Assembly (NCBI GenBank): GCA_902556205.1
Contig: CACDVH010000008.1
Location: 1 to 64,000, forward strand
DNA: 64,000 nucleotides
Origin: an uncultured Gammaproteobacteria bacterium
GTDB lineage: Bacteria > Pseudomonadota > Gammaproteobacteria > PS1 > Pseudothioglobaceae
Reading direction: 5' to 3'
A program made the translations under genes and the position numbers. This document shows positions 43,583-53,685 of this stretch, piece by piece. The notes beneath the pieces are model-generated. The model worked only from the letters and a program-made list of their open reading frames with translations. It was not told the DNA's origin and did not search any database. The first letter of the stretch is position 1, and each line of letters opens with the position of its first letter.

Positions 43583-45640
43583 TTATTCAATCACAATCTT
43601 AAAACCTGGAAGAGACTTTAGAAGAAGTTTTCCATAAAACTTTGATATTAACCTATTGTCAAAAATTGTTATTGTTCCTTTATCAGTTTCAGTTCTAATA
43701 AGCCTTCCGCATGCTTGGATGAGCCTCAAAGAGGCATCAGGCAGAGAAATCTCCATAAACGCATTTCTATTCATTGATTCAAGATAAGATTGCATGGTCA
43801 TTTCAATGGGAGAGGTTGGGACGCTAAATCGAAGTTTAGAGATAAAGACATGATTTAGATAGTCCCCTTTAAGATCAACTCCTTCAGCAAAACTATCAAG
43901 TCCGAATATAACACTTCCTTTTCCATTATTTCGATTCTCAATGTGCCTCTCTAAAATATTTTTTTTACTATATTCGCCCTGAATTAAAAGTTCACAGTCA
44001 ACTGATTTTTCTATTAAGTCGGCAACCTCTTGCATTTGATTATTTGATGCAAATAAAACTAATGATGCTGACTTATGATCTATTCTTTTTATGAGTTCCT
44101 GGGCAACTTCTTGAGTATGTTCAAAAGTGTTTGTGGGGCTTGACTTTATGTTACCTACTATAAACTCAACTGACTTATGATCGAACGGAGAAGGTAGTCT
44201 GAGATATTGATTTTCGATTGAGTTTAATCCAATTTGCTGATTAAGCCTGCTAAAACTCCCAAGAGCTGTCAGAGTTGCAGAAGTCAAAACCACACCCGCT
44301 GCTTTGGACCAAATCATATTGTGTAATGAAGCAGAAACATCAATTTTTGCAGAATTTAACTGGTAATTAAACTTTTTATTCGCAAGTCTAGACTGATTAA
44401 TCCAGTTGCTTAGAGGAGGTTTTTCCGGGTCTTGGGTCTGATTGAAAGTCGATAGAAGCGATAAAATTGAGGAAAGATTTTGATTATTCTGCCCAACTAT
44501 ATTGTTAATATTATCTGATATCGTCTGGTCAACTTTTGTCACTTTGACAAATTCTTCCCATTGCTCCTTGTATTGACAAAAGTCATTGTAAGCAGAGTTA
44601 AATAAGGTAAATAAATTTTTGGTTAAGTTAGTTATTTCTTTGGGTATGCCATTAATTGAAAAAAGGAAAGTATCGTCCTTAAATTCAAGGTCAGAAATTA
44701 GGTCAATCAAATCTTTAATTGATTCGTCAACTTTTTCAATATAGCTTTTTGAGGCTTTTGATTTTGTAATTTTAATGATCTGTTCAATTGAGCCTTGACT
44801 TTGACGAATTGAGGCTCTCATGAACTCAGTGCTCCCACCAATTGAAAAATGAGAGAGTGCTTTTTGAGATAGGTGGTGAGCCTCATCAAATATAAAAATG
44901 CAGTCTTCAACATCAGGAAGAACATTGTTGCCATTGATAATGTCAGCAAGAACCAAATCATGATTAGCGATTATTACGTCAGAATTTGACGCTTTTTTTC
45001 TAGCTTTGAAAAAAGAGCAATCATTATAAAATTCACAATTTTTTGAATTGCAAGTGAATCTGTTGCATGCAATTTTTTGCCAAAGACTATTTTCTGGAGG
45101 GTTCTCAAGATCATCAATTTCTCCAGTCCAACTTTTAGAGGAATAGTTTTCAGCCATTTCAGAAAGGCTATTAAGATCATTTTTAGTTGGCTTTTCGTCC
45201 CAAAGCAGAGCATCTTCGAAGAGTTCCGTAGAATTTGTATTGTCTTCTGTTAGGTTAATTAAATTTCTAATACAGACATATCGAGATCTTCCCTTTGCTA
45301 AAGCAAATTCAAAATCTACAGATGAATATTTTGTGGCTTCCACGATATCTTTGTTAAGAATCTGCTCTTGAAGCGCAACGTTTGCTGAAGCAATAATAAG
45401 CTTCTTTTTTAGTGCTTTTGCAATTGGAAGGCAGCTGACAAGATAAGCCAAGGTTTTTCCAGTTCCTGTTGGAGCTTCAACACATATAATTCGATTCGAA
45501 TCAGGATACTCTCCAGTCAATGTTTTGGAAATTTCTGCGATCATCTTATTTTGAGATGACCGATTACTGTAGTTACTTAACTGATTTTTTGCACCATCAA
45601 AAGAGGAGCGAATCTGCTGTTTAAGTTTAGGAGTCAGCAT
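43583..45640 (-). CDS. dinG: ATP-dependent DNA helicase DinG
   Basis: A 685-residue superfamily 2 iron-sulfur helicase. Motif I is EAPTGTGKTLAYLVS; ASANVALQEQIL follows as in E. coli DinG; the Fe-S cysteines are in SRYVCIRNL and the cluster FTCNSKNCEFYNDCSFF; motif II is DEAHH; motif VI is IQACGRLIRTETDKG. It unwinds D-loops, R-loops and forked DNA 5' to 3' in repair. It is five bases... closely followed upstream by ispB (eight-base gap) on the same strand. Confidence 0.95.
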   Translation of the reverse strand: MLTPKLKQQIRSSFDGAKNQLSNYSNRSSQNKMIAEISKTLTGEYPDSNRIICVEAPTGTGKTLAYLVSCLPIAKALKKKLIIASANVALQEQILNKDIVEATKYSSVDFEFALAKGRSRYVCIRNLINLTEDNTNSTELFEDALLWDEKPTKNDLNSLSEMAENYSSKSWTGEIDDLENPPENSLWQKIACNRFTCNSKNCEFYNDCSFFKARKKASNSDVIIANHDLVLADIINGNNVLPDVEDCIFIFDEAHHLSQKALSHFSIGGSTEFMRASIRQSQGSIEQIIKITKSKASKSYIEKVDESIKDLIDLISDLEFKDDTFLFSINGIPKEITNLTKNLFTLFNSAYNDFCQYKEQWEEFVKVTKVDQTISDNINNIVGQNNQNLSSILSLLSTFNQTQDPEKPPLSNWINQSRLANKKFNYQLNSAKIDVSASLHNMIWSKAAGVVLTSATLTALGSFSRLNQQIGLNSIENQYLRLPSPFDHKSVEFIVGNIKSSPTNTFEHTQEVAQELIKRIDHKSASLVLFASNNQMQEVADLIEKSVDCELLIQGEYSKKNILERHIENRNNGKGSVIFGLDSFAEGVDLKGDYLNHVFISKLRFSVPTSPIEMTMQSYLESMNRNAFMEISLPDASLRLIQACGRLIRTETDKGTITIFDNRLISKFYGKLLLKSLPGFKIVIE

Positions 45641-45648
45641 TAAAGAAC

Positions 45649-46620
45649 TTAGGAGTTTCTCTCAAGCGAGAGTTCACACAAAAGCTTCAGTGCAGTTTTA
45701 TATTTCGAGTCTGGAAGGTAATCAATGGACTCTAGAGCCCTATTTGATTCTATCTTTGCAATATCACGACTATATTGGAACGCATCCACATTTAAAAGTA
45801 TTTCAACAATCTGATCGATATGTGAAGCATCTGCATTTTTAATTGCATCTTTAAGAATTTTATTTTCAGCCTTTTTAGTTTTTTCTAATGCATAGATCAT
45901 TGGAAGAGTAACCTTCCCCTCTGATAAATCATCCCCAATCTCCTTTCCAATAATATTTGAGTCTGATTCATAATCCAAGGTGTCATCAATTATTTGAAAA
46001 GCATTGCCAAGGTGCATTCCAAAGCTACCCATTGCATTGATTACTTTTTGATCAGCGCTTGATAAAATTCCAGCAATCTGGCAGGCTGCCTCAAAAAGAC
46101 AGGCGGTTTTTCTTTCAATCACTTTAAAGTATTCAGCTTGAGTGACATTGGCATTTTTTATATTCAGTAATTGAAGCACTTCACCCTCTGAAATTTGATT
46201 TGTGGCTTTTGATAATATCCTCATAATTTCCATAGAGTTTGGCTCTACCATGATTTCAAAAGCTCTCGAATATAAAAAATCACCAACCAATACACTAGGA
46301 GCATTGCCCCACAACTCATTGGCAGTCTCTTGGCCACGTCTCGTTGCTGATTGATCGACAACATCATCATGCAGAAGAGTTGCCGTGTGGATGAGTTCAA
46401 TAACAACAGCCATTGAGTAATGGTAATCTCCATCATATTCCGTAGCTTTAGCACAAATAAGAAGTAGAAGAGGCCTTATACGTTTTCCACCTGAATTAAT
46501 AATGTATTGGCTCATTTGACTAATTAGATCAACATTTGAGTCCAGACGATCGACTAAAATCTTATTCATTAAGTCAAGTTCGCTCTTCATAAGAGCTTGT
46601 ATTTCAGTGAAATTTTGCAT
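45649..46620 (-). CDS. ispB: Polyprenyl (octaprenyl) diphosphate synthase
   Basis: A 323-residue trans-prenyltransferase. The first aspartate-rich motif is LLHDDVVDQSATRRG and the second AFQIIDDTLDYESD; GGKRIRPLLLLICA is the isoprenoid-binding start. It builds the long side chain of ubiquinone; the exact chain length cannot be read from sequence alone. It connects with the ispD/ispF supply of isoprenoid precursors. It lies between rlmE and dinG on the same strand with gaps of six and eight bases. Confidence 0.96.
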   Translation of the reverse strand: MQNFTEIQALMKSELDLMNKILVDRLDSNVDLISQMSQYIINSGGKRIRPLLLLICAKATEYDGDYHYSMAVVIELIHTATLLHDDVVDQSATRRGQETANELWGNAPSVLVGDFLYSRAFEIMVEPNSMEIMRILSKATNQISEGEVLQLLNIKNANVTQAEYFKVIERKTACLFEAACQIAGILSSADQKVINAMGSFGMHLGNAFQIIDDTLDYESDSNIIGKEIGDDLSEGKVTLPMIYALEKTKKAENKILKDAIKNADASHIDQIVEILLNVDAFQYSRDIAKIESNRALESIDYLPDSKYKTALKLLCELSLERNS

Positions 46621-46626
46621 ATGGAA

Positions 46627-47244
46627 TTATTTTAACTGACTTGCCAATAAATAAACTTCTTTAGACCTTGGACGAGAAGCCTTTGGTTTGATTACAGAGA
46701 CTTTCTTAAATGATTCTCTTGCTTTTTTTACATAAGCGTCAAATCCTTCGCCTTGAAAAACTTTGACAATGAAGCTACCATTCAAATCTAAAGTTTTAAT
46801 AGCCATCTCAATAGCTAGATCAGCAAGATGCATTGATTTTGGCTGGTCAACTGATAGTTGTCCGCTCATATTCGGAGCCATGTCTGACAAAACTACATCT
46901 ACCTTAGATTGACCTGTCAATTCTAATAAGTCATCGTATACTGAATGCTCCGTAAAGTCGCCTTGAAGAAAAAGCACGTCATTGATTTCCTCTATCGGCA
47001 AAATATCACTTGCGATAACCCTCCCTTTTACGCCAACACATTTTGCGGCAACCTGTGACCATCCCCCAGGGGCGGCGCCCAGATCCAAAACTATATCACC
47101 TTTATGGATAATTTTATTTTTCTCGATAATCTCAAGTAATTTGTATACTGCTCTGGACCGATAGCCTTCTTTTTGTGCTTTTTTCACAAATTCATCACTC
47201 AGATGTTCATGCATCCAGCGTCTAGAGCTTCCTTTTTTTGCCAC
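46627..47244 (-). CDS. rlmE: 23S rRNA (uridine-2'-O)-methyltransferase RlmE
   Basis: Start placed at the GTG at 47244 ([17 protein letters not shown]), which fits E. coli RlmE; the track ORF adds ten residues from an ATG at 47274. About 205 residues. The SAM-binding motif is [14 protein letters not shown], and the K-D-K-E catalytic set is visible in [30 protein letters not shown] and SKEVYLLA. It methylates U2552 of 23S rRNA late in 50S assembly. The usual downstream ftsH is absent; ispB follows. Confidence 0.97.
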   Translation of the reverse strand: MAKKGSSRRWMHEHLSDEFVKKAQKEGYRSRAVYKLLEIIEKNKIIHKGDIVLDLGAAPGGWSQVAAKCVGVKGRVIASDILPIEEINDVLFLQGDFTEHSVYDDLLELTGQSKVDVVLSDMAPNMSGQLSVDQPKSMHLADLAIEMAIKTLDLNGSFIVKVFQGEGFDAYVKKARESFKKVSVIKPKASRPRSKEVYLLASQLK

Positions 47245-47386
47245 GATATAATTTATGTGAAATGAATAGTTCATTTTATAAGAGAAGTTCTTGGAACATT
47301 ATTGAATTGATTTTTGATTTATGTCAGGGCTCATTAAATTTATCCGGGATAATGTGCCATCGATTTTTTAATAAGAAGTAGTGATT

Positions 47387-49198
47387 ATGGCAGTCAAACT
47401 AAGAAACATAGCAATTATTGCACATGTAGACCATGGCAAGACGACGCTAGTAGATAAATTACTTTCTCAGTCACAAACCTTTGATGATCGTTTCCAGGCA
47501 ACTGATAGGATGATGGATTCGAATGACCTTGAAAAGGAAAGAGGAATCACAATCAGCTCAAAAAATACTGCCATCAACTGGGGCGACTATCGAATAAACA
47601 TTGTTGATACACCTGGACATGCTGATTTTGGCGGAGAGGTAGAAAGAGTGCTTTCTATGGTTGATAGTGTTCTTCTATTGGTTGATGCTGTAGATGGGCC
47701 CATGCCGCAAACGCGCTTTGTTACAAAGAAAGCTTTTGAGCAAGGGCTTAATCCAATTGTCGTGATAAATAAAATTGATAGACCGAGCGCAAGACCTGAC
47801 TGGGTTATTGATCAGGTTTTTGAGCTTTTTGACCAATTAGGCGCTACTGAAGAGCAATTAGATTTTCCTGTGATTTATGCTTCTGCACTTGGCGGCTATG
47901 CTTCTGAGGATGATTCAGTTAGAGATGGAAATATGACTCCAATGTTTGAAGTAATTATCGACAAAGCTCCTGCTCCTAAGGTTGATATTGATGGACCCTT
48001 TCAGATGCAAGTTACTTCCCTAGACTACTCATCATTTGTAGGTGCAATTGGAATAGGAAGAATTGAAAGAGGTTGCGCCAAAAAGAATATGCAAACTGTT
48101 TTAGTTACTCCCAATGGCTCTAAACGTAATGTAAAAATTGTTCAGCTTTTAGGCTTTAGTGGGCTTGAGAGGCATGAAGTGAATTTATCGACCGCAGGAG
48201 ATATTGTTGGTGTAGTTGGCATCGAAAATATATCAATCTCTGATACGCTTTGTGATCCATCAAAGATTGAGCCTTTGCCTCCATTAAGTGTTGATGAGCC
48301 AACTGTCAGTATGGCTTTCAGAGTAAATGATTCCCCTTTTGCAGGACTTGATGGAAAATATATTACTTCTAGAAATATTAGAGAGAGGCTTGATAAAGAG
48401 CTAATTTACAACGTTGCTTTGAGAGTTGAAAATACCGATGATTCTTCTGAGTTTTTAGTCTCAGGTCGAGGTGAATTACACCTATCCATATTAATAGAAA
48501 CTATGAGAAGAGAGGGCTTTGAACTCTCAGTTGGAAGGCCACAAGTGATTCTTAAAGAACTTGATGGTAAGGTTTGTGAGCCTTTTGAAGAGCTTACAGT
48601 TGACGTTGAGTCAGTTCATCAAGGCTCAGTGATGGAAAAATTGGGAGAACGGAAGGCCGAGCTTACAAATATGACGCCAGATGGAAAAGGGCGAGTAAAG
48701 CTTGACTTTATGATTCCTGCCAGGGGTTTGATTGGTTTTAGAACTGAGTTTTTAACCGCTACAACTGGAACAGGCTTAATGTACTCATCATTTGACTCTT
48801 ACAGGCCTCAAAAGGAAGGAAAGATTGGTCAAAGAACTAATGGCTCACTTATTTCAATGAACCAGGGTAAGTCGGTTGCTTATGCCATTTTTAATTTACA
48901 AAAAAGCGGAAAGTTTTTTGTGGGTCATGGAGAAGACGTCTATGAGGGTATGGTTGTTGGCATAAATTCAAGAGATAAAGACCTTGTTATTAATGTTTTG
49001 AAGGGGAAACAGCTAACAAATGTGAGGGCATCAGGAACAGATGAAGCTGTGGCTTTGATTCCAAAAATTAGTCTTGATCTTGAGCAAGCTCTCGAGTTTA
49101 TTGATGATGATGAGCTTGTAGAAGTAACCCCAAGTCATATTAGAATTAGAAAAAGATTATTAACAGAGAATCAGAGAAAAAGAGCAAGAAACTCTTAG
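47387..49198 (+). CDS. typA: Ribosome-associated GTPase TypA/BipA
   Basis: ATG at 47387 is preferred over the upstream GTG, giving 603 residues. Starts [24 protein letters not shown] (G1), with G2/switch [11 protein letters not shown]3 [10 protein letters not shown], and G4 [10 protein letters not shown]. It also has EF-G-like domains III and V and the TypA-specific C-terminal domain. It binds ribosomes at the GTPase centre and helps 50S assembly in cold or stress. It is a single gene, divergent from rlmE. Confidence 0.98.
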   Translation: MAVKLRNIAIIAHVDHGKTTLVDKLLSQSQTFDDRFQATDRMMDSNDLEKERGITISSKNTAINWGDYRINIVDTPGHADFGGEVERVLSMVDSVLLLVDAVDGPMPQTRFVTKKAFEQGLNPIVVINKIDRPSARPDWVIDQVFELFDQLGATEEQLDFPVIYASALGGYASEDDSVRDGNMTPMFEVIIDKAPAPKVDIDGPFQMQVTSLDYSSFVGAIGIGRIERGCAKKNMQTVLVTPNGSKRNVKIVQLLGFSGLERHEVNLSTAGDIVGVVGIENISISDTLCDPSKIEPLPPLSVDEPTVSMAFRVNDSPFAGLDGKYITSRNIRERLDKELIYNVALRVENTDDSSEFLVSGRGELHLSILIETMRREGFELSVGRPQVILKELDGKVCEPFEELTVDVESVHQGSVMEKLGERKAELTNMTPDGKGRVKLDFMIPARGLIGFRTEFLTATTGTGLMYSSFDSYRPQKEGKIGQRTNGSLISMNQGKSVAYAIFNLQKSGKFFVGHGEDVYEGMVVGINSRDKDLVINVLKGKQLTNVRASGTDEAVALIPKISLDLEQALEFIDDDELVEVTPSHIRIRKRLLTENQRKRARNS

Positions 49199-49240
49199 AT
49201 TTTTTGATAATTTTGATTGGGTTATTTCATTTAATCTACA

Positions 49241-49269
49241 TTGTTTCTTCATTTTAAAGCCTATATAAT
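49241..49269 (+). promoter_or_regulatory. Promoter of the RND transporter gene
   Basis: TTGTTT (49241-49246), 17-base spacer, and consensus TATAAT (49264-49269), 28 bases before the ATG at 49298. The pump gene therefore has its own sigma-70-type promoter after typA. Confidence 0.75.
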
Positions 49270-49297
49270 CACATTCTTCTTAAAACAATAGCTTAAT

Positions 49298-52200
49298 ATG
49301 GATTCCTTTTTAGATTTTTTGGTTAGACAGAAGAAATTTGCACTTGTCTTTTCTCTTGCCTTTATTGCTATTGGTGTTTTATCTGTCGTTGGAATGCAGC
49401 GAGACCAATTTCCAACCGTAGACTTTGAGGTGCTTAGCGTAACTACGGCTTATCCTGGCGCTTCACCTGAGGATGTAGAAAAATCCGTTACAAATGTAAT
49501 CGAGGAAGAGCTGCTGAGTGTTAGCGGCATCAAAGAGATTACATCTTCTTCTCGTGAGGGTATTTCTAGCATTATTGTTACCCTGGAAGCCGATCTTAAA
49601 GATGTCACGACTACAAAAAATGATGTTCGTAACGCGGTAAATCGAGTCAAAGCCTTTCCTGAGGAGGTTACTGATCTGCCTCTGGTGGTTGATTTCAATG
49701 TTACTGAATTCCCAGTAGTAACCATTAATATTGATAGTACATCAGGTAACTTCAATCAGGCAAGGCAAATTACAGATGAACTTGAGGTGGCTATTTCAAG
49801 AATCAAAGGCGTAGCATCAGTTGACAACCCAAGCTATCTTGATAGTGAAATCCAAATAAAGGTCAACCCAGACAAGCTAAATAAATACGAGATGTCAATC
49901 AATGAAGTGATTTCAGCAATCTCAAGTAGAAATGCTCGCTTTACTGTTGGAGATAATAATCAAGAAAGTCTTGAAAAAAATATCGTGATTCTCTCAGAGT
50001 TTGAGAGCATTGAGGACATCAAGAATGTTGTCATTAAGTCAAGTTTTGATGGCCCAGCCATTAGACTGGATGATATCGCAGAGGTCTTTAGAGGGCAAGA
50101 AGAAGAAACCTCAATTACCCGTGTTAATGGAACAAAGGGATTTGTACTTCAGGTAAAAAAACAGCCACAGGCAGATATCATTAGAACTGTCAAAAGAGTC
50201 AGAGAGCGTGTTGCTGAACTGCAGAAAAATATCCCAGATGATATTAATATTTTCTATACTGATGACTCTTCAGAAGCCGTTGCAAACCGGCTTGATATCA
50301 TTATAAAAAATGGCTACATTGGTTTGGCATTAGTCCTGGTCGTTCTTGGAGTGTTCCTGTCATTAAAAACTGCTTTTTGGGTAGCAGTGAGTATTCCAGT
50401 GACCTTATTGGGAACTGTTTTTGGCCTTGGGCTCACAGGTAATACTATTAACCTTATTTCTCTCTCAGGGTTTATTCTTGTTCTTGGAATTGTTGTGGAT
50501 GATAGCATTGTTATTGCTGAAAGTATCCACCACTATAAATCAAAAGAAGGGAATCTCTACAAAAATGTTGTGATGGGTTTAAAGAGAGTTATCATGCCGG
50601 TAGTGACTACAATCATTTCTACGATGCTTGTGATGTCGTCATTTTTCTTGATGTCTGGGGTACTAGGTAAATTCATCTATGTATTGCCTGTCGTGGTTCT
50701 ATTCGCCCTAGCAATCTCTTTTCTAGAAATAACCTTTGCTCTTCCGGCTCACTTAGCAAGTAAGAAAGTTGAGAAACAAAAGACGTGGTTTGTCCCGTTT
50801 GAAAATGTATACAACAGAGGTATGGTGCGTATCTTAAAGTGGCGCTATCTTATCGTTCCTATATTTATCGGTATTCTGGTTTATTCCGCAATGTTTGCTA
50901 TGAAGAATATCCCATTTAATCTGTTTCCATCCAGAGGCGCTACCGTTATGTTTGCTAATATTGAGGCTCCGAATGGAAGCTCAGCGTCTTACACAGAAAA
51001 AATTGTCATTGATGTGGAAAATTTGATTGTTAAAGAAATTGGTGCTGACTTGAAGTCTTACACCAGCAAGATTGATGCATTTTTTACAAATAAAGCTGAT
51101 ATAGAGATTGCTCTTACACCTACGAGTGACAGAGAGCGTGCTGCTGAAGATATGCAAGAAAAGCTCAAAGAATTGGTACAAAGTGTTGAAGGTGCTGAAG
51201 AAATAAGAATATCCTTGCTCAGACCTGGACCACCTCAAGGCGCAGATATTGAGGTTACCTTAGTATCAGCTAACGATGCTCAGCGCGTATTAGCCGCTGA
51301 TAGGCTCGAGGAAATTCTAAATTCAATTAATGGCGTTGACAACATTAATAGGAACGATGAGATTGGTAAACCAAGAATTGAAACGGTTCTTGATTTTGAT
51401 GAAATGGCTCGCCTTGGAGTCGATTATCAATCTGTCTATAGGCATCTTAGAACTGCTTTTTCAGGATCATATGTAACTGATGCCACAATTGCAGGTAAAG
51501 AAGAAGCAGTCAGAATCTACATTGGTGAGAATGATTACACTGAAAACTTTATTCAAAATACTGCAGTGAAAAATCGTCAAGGCAACTTAATACCAATGAG
51601 TCAGTTCTCAACCTTACGAGAAATTGAAGGTGAGCCAGATTACAATCACTTGGACGGTGATCGCTCTATTAAAGTTACAGCAAGTATTGCTGACGGGCGT
51701 CCTCGAGGGCGACCCACTAAAGAGGAAAATTCTAAAACTGCTGACGGCGACTCATTGAGTTTCACTCCAAATGAATCAGACTCAAGTGCAGCTCAGCCAG
51801 CAAGAAGGGGTCCACCTCCATCAAAGACAATCATTTTAGCTAAGGCATTAAAAGAACTAAACGCATCTGTTGATTATCCGCAAGTATCTATCGTCACGGC
51901 TGGAGGGGCGCAAGAATCGATTGAATCACTTCAAGACTTCCTAAGGGCTTTTGTAGTAGCAATTATTGGGATTTTCTTGCTTCTTGCTATACTCTTTAAT
52001 TCTTATTCACAGCCTATGCTGGTCTTAGCAGCCGTTCCATTTTCACTGATTGGAGTTATTTGGGCTTTCTATTTCCATGGTGAGCCGCTCAGCTTTTTTG
52101 CATTGACTGGATCATTGGCATTAATGGGCGTTATTGTGAATGACTCTTTAGTTATGGTTAGTCACCTAAATTACATAAGGGATAAGAGTGCTCAATTAGA

Positions 52201-52480
52201 AGATAAGACGGTATGGATTGCCAGAGGTTCAAGAGATCGTTTGAGGGCTGTGGTATTAACTACGCTGACAACAATGGCTGGTGTATTGCCGCTAGCTTAC
52301 GGTATTGGAGGTACTGATGTGTTCCTACAGCCAATGGTGCTTGCGCTTGGCTATGGACTTATATTTGGAACATTTCTGACTTTGATTCTTTTGCCTTGTA
52401 TGTACCTTATGAACTATGACTTTATTAATATGCTTGGTAGGATTGGTGCAAGATTTTCAAGGAAAAAAGCCCCGGCTTAG
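49298..52480 (+). CDS. RND-family efflux permease with a low-complexity insert
   Basis: A 1060-residue inner-membrane transporter of the AcrB/HAE1 type with 12 membrane helices in two halves and two large periplasmic loops. Proton-relay residues are visible as VVDDSIVIAES in TM4 and VIVNDSLVMVSH in TM10; the start FLVRQKKFALVFS and TTAYPGASPEDVEKSV are also characteristic. Residues about 797-845 form a hydrophilic low-complexity insert (Arg/Pro/Ser/Asp-rich) just before TM7. No membrane-fusion or outer-membrane factor gene is adjacent, so partners and substrate are unknown. Confidence 0.93.
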   Translation: MDSFLDFLVRQKKFALVFSLAFIAIGVLSVVGMQRDQFPTVDFEVLSVTTAYPGASPEDVEKSVTNVIEEELLSVSGIKEITSSSREGISSIIVTLEADLKDVTTTKNDVRNAVNRVKAFPEEVTDLPLVVDFNVTEFPVVTINIDSTSGNFNQARQITDELEVAISRIKGVASVDNPSYLDSEIQIKVNPDKLNKYEMSINEVISAISSRNARFTVGDNNQESLEKNIVILSEFESIEDIKNVVIKSSFDGPAIRLDDIAEVFRGQEEETSITRVNGTKGFVLQVKKQPQADIIRTVKRVRERVAELQKNIPDDINIFYTDDSSEAVANRLDIIIKNGYIGLALVLVVLGVFLSLKTAFWVAVSIPVTLLGTVFGLGLTGNTINLISLSGFILVLGIVVDDSIVIAESIHHYKSKEGNLYKNVVMGLKRVIMPVVTTIISTMLVMSSFFLMSGVLGKFIYVLPVVVLFALAISFLEITFALPAHLASKKVEKQKTWFVPFENVYNRGMVRILKWRYLIVPIFIGILVYSAMFAMKNIPFNLFPSRGATVMFANIEAPNGSSASYTEKIVIDVENLIVKEIGADLKSYTSKIDAFFTNKADIEIALTPTSDRERAAEDMQEKLKELVQSVEGAEEIRISLLRPGPPQGADIEVTLVSANDAQRVLAADRLEEILNSINGVDNINRNDEIGKPRIETVLDFDEMARLGVDYQSVYRHLRTAFSGSYVTDATIAGKEEAVRIYIGENDYTENFIQNTAVKNRQGNLIPMSQFSTLREIEGEPDYNHLDGDRSIKVTASIADGRPRGRPTKEENSKTADGDSLSFTPNESDSSAAQPARRGPPPSKTIILAKALKELNASVDYPQVSIVTAGGAQESIESLQDFLRAFVVAIIGIFLLLAILFNSYSQPMLVLAAVPFSLIGVIWAFYFHGEPLSFFALTGSLALMGVIVNDSLVMVSHLNYIRDKSAQLEDKTVWIARGSRDRLRAVVLTTLTTMAGVLPLAYGIGGTDVFLQPMVLALGYGLIFGTFLTLILLPCMYLMNYDFINMLGRIGARFSRKKAPA

Positions 52481-53074
52481 TTACTTGTTTTGAAGTGCTA
52501 GTCGAATTAGTTGCTCGGTACTAAGTTCTTGGTCTTCAATTTTTGAAACCATCCTATTAGCTTCTTTGGCTTTGAAGCCAAGAGATTGAAGCGCTTCAAT
52601 GGCCTGCTTAGAATTTGGATTTGAGTTCTGCTTTATTTCAATTGAATTGGCTAAGCTGCCCACTAGTTCAAGTTTGCTAAGACGATCTTGCAGCTCTACT
52701 ATGAGTTTGAGAGCGGTTTTTTTGCCAATTCCAGGGGTTTTTGCAAGTAAGTCGGCATCCTCTGTGGAAATGCACTCAACAAGAGAGTGAACACTTAAGT
52801 TTGAAAGTATCGCGAGAGCTACCTTAGGGCCTACGCCATTAACTCTGATTAATTCTCTAAAAACGTTCTTTTCATCTTTTGTAATGAAGCCAAATAAAGT
52901 GTGCGCGTCCTCTTTAATGCTAAGATGGGTGAATAATAGAACATCATCAGACAAGTTATCTAATTCATAGATGGTTGACATTGGGCAGAGTACTTCGTAC
53001 CCAATTCCTTGAACTTCAAGCAGAACTTCAGGCGGGCTCCTGCTAATAATTTTGCCTTTAAGATGACCAATCAT
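52481..53074 (-). CDS. ruvA: Holliday junction DNA-binding protein RuvA
   Basis: A 197-residue protein: OB-fold start [28 protein letters not shown], two helix-hairpin-helix motifs ([13 protein letters not shown] and [16 protein letters not shown]), and a C-terminal RuvB-contact domain ([17 protein letters not shown]). It recognises four-way junctions and loads RuvB. It is the last gene of a leuC-leuD-ruvA run with four-base overlaps, an unusual partner set; ruvB and ruvC are elsewhere. Confidence 0.99.
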   Translation of the reverse strand: MIGHLKGKIISRSPPEVLLEVQGIGYEVLCPMSTIYELDNLSDDVLLFTHLSIKEDAHTLFGFITKDEKNVFRELIRVNGVGPKVALAILSNLSVHSLVECISTEDADLLAKTPGIGKKTALKLIVELQDRLSKLELVGSLANSIEIKQNSNPNSKQAIEALQSLGFKAKEANRMVSKIEDQELSTEQLIRLALQNK

Positions 53075-53685
53075 AGCCAGGTAAACTTAGAAAAGTGCTC
53101 TTTTTCAAATGAACGAATCTTACTTTCATGTTGCAATGTTAAACCAATATCATCCAAACCATTTATGAGTCTTCTCTTTCTTTCAGGATCAACTTCAAAA
53201 TTATAGGATTGATCATTTGTTTCAACCATCTGTTTATCTAAATCTATAGATATTTCTCCGTTATAGTTAAATAAATTATCTACAATTTCACTACTCAGGG
53301 TAATTGGAAGTAGGCCGTTCTTAAAACAATTGTTGTAGAATATATCAGCAAAACTTGGAGCAATGATTGCCCTAAAGCCATAATCATCAAGCGCCCATGG
53401 CGCATGTTCCCTTGAAGAGCCACATCCAAAATTTCTTCGCGTGAGAAGAATCTGAGCTTCTGAATATTTTGGGTCATTTAAAACAAATTCAGGATTTATT
53501 GGGCGCTTTGAATTATCCATACCTGGTTCACCATGGTCTAGATAGCGCCATTCATCAAATAAGTTTGGTCCAAAGCCACTTCTTTTGATTGACTTTAAGA
53601 ATTGCTTTGGAATGATAGCATCTGTATCTATATTGGCGCGGTCAAGTGGCATTGCAATAGAGCTGAGAGAGGTAAATTTTTTCAT
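53071..53685 (-). CDS. leuD: 3-isopropylmalate dehydratase small subunit
   Basis: A 204-residue swivel-domain subunit of isopropylmalate isomerase. Motifs: [17 protein letters not shown], the substrate loop [15 protein letters not shown] and [17 protein letters not shown]. It pairs with LeuC for the isomerisation step of leucine synthesis. It overlaps leuC and ruvA by four bases each. Confidence 0.98.
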   Translation of the reverse strand: MKKFTSLSSIAMPLDRANIDTDAIIPKQFLKSIKRSGFGPNLFDEWRYLDHGEPGMDNSKRPINPEFVLNDPKYSEAQILLTRRNFGCGSSREHAPWALDDYGFRAIIAPSFADIFYNNCFKNGLLPITLSSEIVDNLFNYNGEISIDLDKQMVETNDQSYNFEVDPERKRRLINGLDDIGLTLQHESKIRSFEKEHFSKFTWL

